Positions 57,379 through 64,000 of a stretch of 64,000 bases of DNA are shown here, piece after piece. Each line of letters opens with the position of its first letter. Positions within the stretch are counted from its first letter, which is position 1. The stretch covers positions 310,001 through 374,000 of the forward strand of contig CAXHTR010000001.1 of NCBI GenBank assembly GCA_964019655.1. The letters are read 5' to 3'. The notes below the pieces were generated by a model that saw nothing but the letters and a program-made list of their open reading frames with translations, searched no databases and was not told the DNA's origin. This stretch comes from Perkinsela sp. pyNocScin1 (Eukaryota > Euglenozoa > Kinetoplastea > Prokinetoplastida > Perkinselidae). The position numbers were made by a program, and so were the translations under genes.

Positions 57379-58152
57379 CTATTTCTTCTGCTTCTTGATT
57401 GTCCGCTTGTGCAATGAATGAGGCGAACCATTTTCGTCGTGCACTGCACTTAAATAATTCGTACCAAGGGTCACAGCGCTGAATGCCTTCGCGACTTTCG
57501 CAACGCCCTCAAAATTATTTCCTCTTGCGTAGAGGTGTTGGAGATTCTGTGGTACGCTTATAAGCTTGAATTCCCCCGAAAACTGGTTCCCGTAGATATG
57601 AAGTATTTCCAAAGTGCTCGGCAGTGCATCAAGAGATACAGATCCGTAAAAATTATTATCGGATACGTCCAGGGTGATTAGCGTCGCTGGCAACTTTGTG
57701 AAATCACAGCTCCCCGTAAAACTATTGTTAGGTAAGCCAAAGTCCTGCATTTCACCCGGCAGCGACGTGAAGTCAACTGTTCCGCTGAAACCGCAGCCCC
57801 ACAACGATACATGGGCAACCGTTCGGGGCATCTGACTCGTCTCCAACGTTCCCTTGAGTGCCTTTTTGCCCTTAGCGTGAATTCTCGTGAGATTTTCCGG
57901 CAAAAACGAAAAGTTTAGGGTCCCAGTCAGCCCATTTATCATAAGGTTGATGAAACCCCCCTCGCTCCTTTCGAAGAAGATTGGCCACTCGGTGTAGTCA
58001 AGGAATCCGCCATTTTTGTCTTGCAACTTCTTTTTTGCCGATTTACTTAACCCATCGACAAAGATTTCCATTCGCGCCTGATTGGAGAGTGAACCGTAGT
58101 CGAGGCGGCCGAGCGATGGATCGATGGCGGAGATGAGAAAGGTGCTGAGCAT
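57379..58152 (-). CDS. LRR family protein (standard), 257 aa
   Basis: Leader MLSTFLISAIDPSLGRLD, then YGSLSNQARMEIFV. The cap is DKNGGFLDYTEWPIFFERSEG, with no cysteine. Six repeats follow: FLPENL, QMPRTV, SLPGEM, KLPATL, ALPSTL and SVPQNL. The C-terminal cap is NNFEGVAKVAKAFSAVTLGT, and the tail is strongly basic (LHKRTIKKQKK). Intact, separated from the main array by the deacetylase. Confidence 0.86.
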   Translation of the reverse strand: MLSTFLISAIDPSLGRLDYGSLSNQARMEIFVDGLSKSAKKKLQDKNGGFLDYTEWPIFFERSEGGFINLMINGLTGTLNFSFLPENLTRIHAKGKKALKGTLETSQMPRTVAHVSLWGCGFSGTVDFTSLPGEMQDFGLPNNSFTGSCDFTKLPATLITLDVSDNNFYGSVSLDALPSTLEILHIYGNQFSGEFKLISVPQNLQHLYARGNNFEGVAKVAKAFSAVTLGTNYLSAVHDENGSPHSLHKRTIKKQKK

Positions 58153-58632
58153 TTCAAATGTAATGAGAGAGGCATTGTCGAAAATATTTAGGGAAAGTGT
58201 CGGCAGAGCCCTGAGCGCTTAGTATGCTCGCAGTGGTTGAACAGTCAAAATGATAAAATCCCCTTACTCTGGTGATGAGCGTCTCCTTATAAACGCAACG
58301 CAGATATCTCTGAGCTGGACCCATTGCTGCTATCAAATTCAGATTGAATCTGACTGAAGTGATCTTCTATGCCTCACCTTCATAAAGCTTGAAAGTACAT
58401 TCGAGCTTACATAGCATATTACTCAGCCTTTTCGAATTTTCAGTCTGATTGGGCTCTTTTCGAATAGCTCTGGCTCACGGGATGAACTCTCACCAAAAAC
58501 CATAGGATATCGATAGGACACCAAAATACCAAAGGATTCCGGATATGTCATAAGTCGGTGTATTTCAGACTGGCTCTGTGAAAAATGAACATTGACCCCG
58601 AAACTCCCACTTTCAAAGGTCAATTAGCACAG
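58153..58632. other. Intergenic spacer, no clear gene
   Basis: A 66-codon - strand frame at 58423-58623 has no recognisable similarity and is not called. Confidence 0.4.
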
Positions 58633-59250
58633 CTATTGCTCTTGCACTGTTCCAATTTTGTTCCCACTGTACTTGAATTCATACAACTTGGGCATATTCG
58701 ACTTGTACACGACAGACTGGACAATTCGATTGTTCGAGAGGTTCAGGCTGCGTAGCTTTTGCGGCAGGTGCGTGAGTGCGATTGGCCCTGTAAAAGCGTT
58801 GTCAGACAGATTGAGCACCCAGAGTGGCTCTGGCAGCGTCGCGAGATTAAGTCTCCCATAAAATTTGTTTACATGCAGGAAAATGGAGGCAGCCCGTCGC
58901 GGGAAATCTCGCGTGCGCAAAAGTGATTTCTGCCCGGCAGTCGTAATAATCAAGTACTCGACAGTTGGAGGTACAAACTGGATGCGGAGCTGTCCGATCG
59001 AACGAGCGGTCACGTCGATGCGGGCGACGATGCCGTACTTGCACTCGACGTGCCACCAGCGGCAAACGTCAACCTTTTGGCTCGCACTGTACTGCTTGGT
59101 ACACTTGATGCGGTCCATCTCAGTGTCAGATATGTTCGCGAAAAAGGCGTTGAGAAGTGACTCTTGCCAGCTTTGGCTTTGGGGATACACAGGGGCAAGC
59201 TGAGAATCAGATGCAATCGAATGCAGCGCGAGGCCAACGAGAAGGAGCAT
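58633..59250 (-). CDS. Type B LRR protein, 205 aa
   Basis: Good signal peptide MLLLVGLALHSIASDS. The cap is VDVCRWWHVECKYGIVARIDV with a cysteine pair. Five repeats follow: FVPPTV, DFPRRA, TLPEPL, HLPQKL and NMPKLY, with the subfamily ending NRIVQSVVYKSNMPKLYEFK and NKIGTVQEQ. The TRxLPR element appears as RTRDFPRRA. Intact; the rightmost LRR gene. Confidence 0.85.
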   Translation of the reverse strand: MLLLVGLALHSIASDSQLAPVYPQSQSWQESLLNAFFANISDTEMDRIKCTKQYSASQKVDVCRWWHVECKYGIVARIDVTARSIGQLRIQFVPPTVEYLIITTAGQKSLLRTRDFPRRAASIFLHVNKFYGRLNLATLPEPLWVLNLSDNAFTGPIALTHLPQKLRSLNLSNNRIVQSVVYKSNMPKLYEFKYSGNKIGTVQEQ

Positions 59251-59800
59251 ACGGTAGATTAAAATGTGAAAAGCATGCGAACTTTATAAGCGTAGAATTG
59301 GATTCAGAGACGTTGTGTGCAAGAATGTTTACCAAACACGATACATTGAATGAATGCAATATGGCAAACCAGGTCAACGCAATCACGCAAGCTTTTCATA
59401 GCGCGGGTATACGCTTACGCTTACGAAAGCTTAGTTTTTTCTAAAGGCATCGATTCTGGTGAGAGACTCAAAATGTGTCAGATTCATCAAAATAGTGTGT
59501 ATTATTCAGGTTATGACAGCTGCCACTCTGCAGAAAGGTGATGGTACATGGTGGCACACCAATTTCCATGCGATACTTTTTTCGCGCCGGACTTGTACTT
59601 TTGGTTAGACTCCGGGACACAAATCGAGAAAAGTTCAACCAATGCCTCTGAAATGCAATTATCGCCTTTCAAACGACGCTTCTCTTACCTCTACTAAAAA
59701 TCTCTGCCACATTTCCCCTAAATTACCAAAATCTGATAAATAACTGAATTTAGTACCTCTACTCCCCACCATTCCCTCCCATCGCTGCAATCTGTACATC
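59251..59800. other. Intergenic spacer, no gene seen
   Basis: No feature recognised. Confidence 0.45.
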
Positions 59801-61462
59801 TTACTTTGCCACAATGAGATACACAATTGACAAGAACACGTTGTACCCAACATAGAAGAGCAGCACGTGCGGGTGGTGCGCGAATATCGCGCCCATCACA
59901 AAGAGCATCAGCGCCATTTTCGACACAGTCGTCGCCCACGCGCCGACCATCCCGAAGGGAACGACGTACGGCCGCGGCGTGTCCTTCTCAATGTACTTAA
60001 GCCGCAGGAAGGCGATGAACGTCAGGATATACCCCTGAGCGGCGAGCACAAAGTTGAACTGGATGAGGACGTCAAAGTCGAAGACTGACAGCACCGCTGT
60101 GAGCACGAAAAAGAGCCCAATGGCGTTCGTTGGGACAAATTTGTACGTTTGAGCGAAAATTTTGGGGAACCACCCGAGCTCGGCCATCCCGGCCGCCGCG
60201 CGGCCGTAGCACGTAATCGAGTTGATAATAATCCCAAAGATCGACAGCGCGGAGACGACGGCGATGACAGTGCCGAGTCCCGGGAGGATCGCCTCGAAGG
60301 CGGGCACGAGGTACCCGTCGTCCCAGGGCGCGAGCTGTGTCTCAGGCCCGTAGTGGGCGCGCTGCGCCGGGACGGTCAGGGCAGCGATGACGGACACGAG
60401 GTAGGCGGCGATGTCGAGGCCCATCGCCGTGATCATCCCGTACGTGTACGTCGACGTCGAGTGGACCTCGGCGGCGAGGTTCCCGAGCGAGTTCCAGCCC
60501 GTGTAGAGCCAGCAGAGGGTGCTGCCCCACAGCGGCCAGTCGATTTTCTGTGTGTATTGCGATTTTTTGAAGACTTTTGAAGTTTTTGAACTTTTCTGAA
60601 GAGATTTTACTGCTTTCACCTGCTTGGCGTCTTCTAAGGGGAAAAATCTGACGTTTTCGATCGGTTTCGCACCAAAATTTTGCTGAAAGCCTTCTCTTAG
60701 TGTATTTGCAGTTCCTTCTGCATTTGACCCTTCAAAAGCACTGCCGATGGGCTGCCACACCATCCACTGCTCCGCTGGCCGAATGCTCGGGACGCTCAGC
60801 GCGAAGCCAATGACAAACGGCGTCATGACCACTGACCCGATGACCGTCGAGATCTCAGCGACCCGCGAGGACGGCAGGAGTGCGAGCAGCGTCGCGCAGA
60901 GGTTGCCCACGAACCGGATGGCGTATTTGACTTTGAAGGAGGCCTTTGTGCCGAAGGGCAGCACGTGGCACGCGCATATGTACGACGAAAACAGTGAGCA
61001 GTAGACGCTCATGCACACGAGATTCGCGGAAAGTGTCGAAAAGGCATTGATAAACCCCAGAAAGTCGCCGAGGCCGCGGGTGACCCAGGCGACGTAGCCG
61101 TGGTTGGACGGGATCATCGTCGCGAGCTCAGCGACCATCACGATCTGCGGGACGACGAAGAAGAGCGGCATGAAGAGCAGGCCGAGGAGGCCGAGCGCGG
61201 GGCCGCCGGCGCGGAAGGCGGCCTCGACCCCGAAAGGGCCGGAGCACGTGAAGACGAAGGCGAGCGCGACGAGGCGCCACATGTTGATTTTTTTCGGCTT
61301 GGTGGTGGGCTTGTCGGGGCTGGCGAAGAAGCGCTGCTTCCGCTTCAGGCTGAAGGGGCGCAGGAGGCGCTTGAGGAGTGGGGTTTTGTCTTCAACATTG
61401 ACGCGCTCGACGGAGACGACTGGGCTTTCGTAGGAACCTCTGGGCAGGCACTCTCCAGACAT
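59801..61462 (-). CDS. APC-superfamily polyamine/amino-acid transporter, 553 aa
   Basis: A membrane transporter with about 12 hydrophobic helices after a polar, basic N-terminus of 60 residues. TM1 contains the unwound substrate motif SGPFGVEAA (74-82); later helices include WLYTGWNSLGNLAAEV, then a helix ending IAALTVP. These are typical of the LAT-like branch that includes plant PUT and trypanosomatid polyamine transporters. A polar loop of about 65 residues, rich in Lys and Ser (AVKSLQKSSKTSKVFKKSQY), is inserted before the IDWPLWG helix. Substrate is inferred from family only. It starts 105 bases downstream of the alpha-COP stop. Confidence 0.85.
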   Translation of the reverse strand: MSGECLPRGSYESPVVSVERVNVEDKTPLLKRLLRPFSLKRKQRFFASPDKPTTKPKKINMWRLVALAFVFTCSGPFGVEAAFRAGGPALGLLGLLFMPLFFVVPQIVMVAELATMIPSNHGYVAWVTRGLGDFLGFINAFSTLSANLVCMSVYCSLFSSYICACHVLPFGTKASFKVKYAIRFVGNLCATLLALLPSSRVAEISTVIGSVVMTPFVIGFALSVPSIRPAEQWMVWQPIGSAFEGSNAEGTANTLREGFQQNFGAKPIENVRFFPLEDAKQVKAVKSLQKSSKTSKVFKKSQYTQKIDWPLWGSTLCWLYTGWNSLGNLAAEVHSTSTYTYGMITAMGLDIAAYLVSVIAALTVPAQRAHYGPETQLAPWDDGYLVPAFEAILPGLGTVIAVVSALSIFGIIINSITCYGRAAAGMAELGWFPKIFAQTYKFVPTNAIGLFFVLTAVLSVFDFDVLIQFNFVLAAQGYILTFIAFLRLKYIEKDTPRPYVVPFGMVGAWATTVSKMALMLFVMGAIFAHHPHVLLFYVGYNVFLSIVYLIVAK

Positions 61463-61567
61463 TGAAAGTGGGGAAGTTAAGAAATAAAGTGAAATATCTG
61501 AGTGAGAGGGGATGAAGACACTTTTCAGTCAGGATTTCAATCATCATGTGGCACAATTACTGAAGAG

Positions 61568-64000
61568 CTATGCGTCATCGTCAGAGGACTCAAAGATAAA
61601 GTCGAACGGGTCGTCGCGCTGCTTTGGGGCTGGCGCCTCGCTTTCAGCCTCAGAGGCGGTCTCTGGCTCGAGGATGTACTGCTGGGGAGATGGTTCGTCT
61701 TCTTGATCCACGGTTTTAGGAATCATAGGCTTTCGCTCAATAAAGAAGTCATTTAGGGTAAACTCTGGCTTTGGCGAATTTCCAAGGTCAATGTCGGCGA
61801 GCATCGTCTGGAGAGGCTCGACTGACTGCATTTTTGTCGCCAAGTCGGCAAAGCCTTCTTTCTGAAGAATTTCAGACGCTTTTTCCAAATTGCCTGCGAG
61901 AATGTTCTGTACAATGTATCCAAAGGGTTCATCAGAACTTTCAGATGGCTGTGCGCCTGCAGCGCTGCAGAGTACCGCGTGCCATGGCTTGAGCACGCTG
62001 GACGGGATTTCTTGGGTGCACTGTCTTGCAATTTTGCAATTTCCTGCTTTTATCGCACACTCGACCAATTTTTCATTCATTTCGAGTAAATCTTGCGCAT
62101 TTTCTTCGCCTATTAGTATTTTACTAGCCTCAAGCCTTGTGCGAGCGAATTCAATATCATTAAACTCTAATGCCAAGCCAAAGAGCCACTTTTGCACTCG
62201 GAACTGCTGCTGGCAGTCTGCGTCGATGCAGCGTAGGAGCTTGACCGAAAACTTTTTTGGAAGAGCACTAGCCATGATCTCCTGAATGAAGGGCAGCGGT
62301 AGGCACTGGCTCTCTGAAATGTTTTGTGTAAGACTTTCCAGCATCGTTTGATTCATTTCCAAAAAGTTTCCCATTTTCAACAGAATTTCAAGTTTGAGCA
62401 CTGACGTGTCCACAATTAGCCGCGCGATGCGCCCGTCGATGGCAATGCACCCATCTGCCTGCGCCAGCTCCGCAGTACTCTCTTCCGCTGGAACACCAAC
62501 AGTAAAGCTCCCGTTCTCGATGTTGCCACGCACGAGCGACAGCCGCGTGCCAAAACCCCGGACCACACCGACCTGGCCACTCGGGACGACTGCGTACAGC
62601 AGCTGCTGTCCTGCTGTGAAGAAAATCAATGCGTTTTGAGCAGAGAGCCCAGCAGATTTCACAAAATCTCCAGAGTCAAAGACCACACTGTCGATCTTCG
62701 CTCCGCAGCTGTCAATGGTGCAGACAAAGTCGAAATTTTTGTCTAGAACTGTGATGCTTGATTCGTACACAAGAAGGCCATAGCTATTCTCATGAAGCGC
62801 ATTTTGCCACACAACGAACTCAGGCGCTTTCTCGACAATACGGCAGGCCAACACGTCCTTTTTCATAAAAGCATACAGCAGCCAAAGGACACCTTCCGTC
62901 GTCGTGCACTCCACTACGAAATTCTCCTTTGTTCCACTGAACACACGATCGACCGACCGCAGCATCGCCGCCGGCCCGCGCCTTTCCTTGACTATTTCCG
63001 AGAGCCTGTCAAACTCTATTTTATCCAAAACGTCGCCGCGGATGCCCTTGTGCAGCACCCGCCGGTGGCCGTCGATGTGCACAAAGGTCTCCCCGGAAAG
63101 GAAGGCCGGCATGCCAGCGCACTCCTTGACGAGCGCAAAGGTGTCTTTCGGTTTTTCGTCCGAATTTTCAGATTTCGCAGAAATTCCAAAGCTGTGCAGC
63201 GCGTAGAACGTCCCGTCCTGCGGCCGGGCCCGCGCGTGAAAGGCGTAGAAGGCGCTATTCCCCGAGAAATCGATCGCAACGCGGTGGGGCAGCGCGTAGG
63301 CGCTGTTTGGCTTGAATTTCTTGAGAACTGTTTTTTTAATCTCAGAAAAGTCACTGGCGCCACTGAAATTTCCCAAAAGCCGAATCTCGCGGTCCTCGCA
63401 CATCACCCCAGTGTCCCCAGAGGCGCTCAGCGCCACCACTGGGAACAGCGGGTCCATCGAGAAGACCACGAGGCCGCTGTCTGTGGCGGCAGCGATGTAC
63501 GGCAGGCGATCGTGCTTGGCCAAGCCCCACAGGCGCTTATTTTCTATAAAACTCGACAAATCACATGCGATATCCGCGCGGAGCGGGACATTTCGGCCTG
63601 TGACCTCCCCGTCCTCGCCGCAGCTCAGCAGCACATCGTTCGATACAAAAGTGCACCCTGTCACATTATTGCTGTGCGCCGTGAGGCGCTCGATCTCCTG
63701 GATGTCGCCAGTCGAGAAGTCGCCGGCCCACACGCGCACAGAGCGGTCGTCGCTGGCACTGACAAAGATATCCTTCGATGGGTGGAAGCACACGCTGTTG
63801 ATCCCCTTGGCATGGCCTTCAAGCGTTTTCTTGACAGTGACTTTGCCCTCGAGCGCGGCTGCGACGTCGAATCCCGCAGAGTCGTCACGCTCGATGCCAG
63901 CGCGGACCTTTGGGGCGCAGGCGGCGATGAGATTCGTAAAATCCCAGACGCGGATGGTCATGTCGAGGGACCCAGAGACGAAAAAAGGCTTTGTGGGGTG
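61568..64000 (-). CDS. Coatomer subunit alpha (alpha-COP), 5' end off window
   Basis: COPI coat subunit for Golgi-to-ER transport. The frame is open to the window edge (FFVSGSLD before the Met at 63961), so the first WD40 blades are missing; 810 residues are visible. WD40 blades at TIRVWDF, GHAKGINSVCFHPSKDIFVS and AHSNNVTGCTF are followed by a second propeller and a helical solenoid (FGLALEFNDIEFARTRLEAS), in the order of alpha-COP. The usual C-terminal domain that binds epsilon-COP (about 300 residues) is absent: the protein ends in an acidic tail, DPFDFIFESSDDDA. Beta'-COP is the alternative, but fits the solenoid and propeller text less well. Confidence 0.8.
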   Translation of the reverse strand, partial: HPTKPFFVSGSLDMTIRVWDFTNLIAACAPKVRAGIERDDSAGFDVAAALEGKVTVKKTLEGHAKGINSVCFHPSKDIFVSASDDRSVRVWAGDFSTGDIQEIERLTAHSNNVTGCTFVSNDVLLSCGEDGEVTGRNVPLRADIACDLSSFIENKRLWGLAKHDRLPYIAAATDSGLVVFSMDPLFPVVALSASGDTGVMCEDREIRLLGNFSGASDFSEIKKTVLKKFKPNSAYALPHRVAIDFSGNSAFYAFHARARPQDGTFYALHSFGISAKSENSDEKPKDTFALVKECAGMPAFLSGETFVHIDGHRRVLHKGIRGDVLDKIEFDRLSEIVKERRGPAAMLRSVDRVFSGTKENFVVECTTTEGVLWLLYAFMKKDVLACRIVEKAPEFVVWQNALHENSYGLLVYESSITVLDKNFDFVCTIDSCGAKIDSVVFDSGDFVKSAGLSAQNALIFFTAGQQLLYAVVPSGQVGVVRGFGTRLSLVRGNIENGSFTVGVPAEESTAELAQADGCIAIDGRIARLIVDTSVLKLEILLKMGNFLEMNQTMLESLTQNISESQCLPLPFIQEIMASALPKKFSVKLLRCIDADCQQQFRVQKWLFGLALEFNDIEFARTRLEASKILIGEENAQDLLEMNEKLVECAIKAGNCKIARQCTQEIPSSVLKPWHAVLCSAAGAQPSESSDEPFGYIVQNILAGNLEKASEILQKEGFADLATKMQSVEPLQTMLADIDLGNSPKPEFTLNDFFIERKPMIPKTVDQEDEPSPQQYILEPETASEAESEAPAPKQRDDPFDFIFESSDDDA

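Noticed and set aside
58423-58623. 66-codon - strand frame containing RLMTYPE
   Set aside because: The short match to an LRR repeat (RLMTYPK) is isolated; no repeat pattern around it.
232-59250. LRR receptor kinases
   Set aside because: The cap and repeats resemble plant receptor ectodomains, but no transmembrane helix or kinase domain follows in any copy.
61568-64000. Ctf4/AND-1 assignment for the WD40 protein
   Set aside because: WD40 start and acidic end fit loosely, but the order of second propeller and solenoid (LALE-type helices) matches alpha-COP.
1-64000. Spliced-leader, 5S or snRNA genes
   Set aside because: I looked for them to test the kinetoplastid idea and recognised none; reading by eye could miss divergent ones.

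Overview
What it is. The window looks like nuclear DNA of an intron-poor unicellular eukaryote, and the best fit is a kinetoplastid-like euglenozoan. Seen directly: about 45 genes with no visible introns; every gene from 0.2 to 12.4 kb is on the + strand and every protein gene from 13.3 to 64 kb is on the - strand; three tRNA genes sit exactly where the two blocks converge; many start codons lie a few to about 25 bases after a pyrimidine-rich stretch ending in AG. Known: directional gene clusters, tRNAs at strand switches and trans-splice acceptors of this form are kinetoplastid features. The taxonomic call is inference; no spliced-leader gene is present to prove it.

Layout. 0.2-12.1 kb (+): eight intact and two broken members of one leucine-rich-repeat (LRR) family. 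12.1-13.3 kb: convergent strand switch with a small ORF and tRNA-Trp(CCA), tRNA-Ser(AGA) and tRNA-Thr(AGT). 13.3-15.5 kb (-): mitochondrial elongation factor G. 17.0-53.2 kb (-): 25 intact and two broken LRR genes, interrupted only by an L7Ae-domain protein resembling the SECIS-binding protein SBP2 (37.8-38.4 kb). 53.6-64.0 kb (-): a class II histone deacetylase, three more LRR loci (one damaged), an APC-family polyamine/amino-acid transporter and the 3' part of the alpha-COP coatomer gene, which runs off the right edge.

The LRR family. 35 apparently intact and five disrupted members share (i) a leader of roughly 7-15 residues, often ending in Ala-Asp; (ii) a motif like GRFDPSLLSDQxxME; (iii) an N-cap, D-x-N-G-N-F-L-D-(I/V)-x-x-W, often followed by GVxCD, which recalls the N-terminal cap of plant LRR receptors; (iv) 4-16 repeats of 23 residues, LPxxLxxLxLxxNxFxG followed by (T/S)(I/V)DLxx; and (v) a charged tail with no membrane anchor. 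Terms used below: type A = short, five repeats, with an ACTWxGVxC cap (4 members, all intact); type B = short, four to five repeats, a conserved TRxLPR, usually a better leader (6 members, 3 damaged); type L = about 430-460 residues, 14-16 repeats, usually a single cap cysteine (8 members); the rest are 'standard'. The extent, copy decay and sequence diversity suggest a fast-evolving, possibly secreted recognition or adhesion repertoire. That function is inference; nothing in the window shows a ligand.

How the genes work together. The housekeeping genes belong to unrelated pathways (mitochondrial translation, RNA binding/selenoprotein decoding, chromatin, transport, COPI traffic). Their common strand is best explained by shared polycistronic transcription, not by common function.
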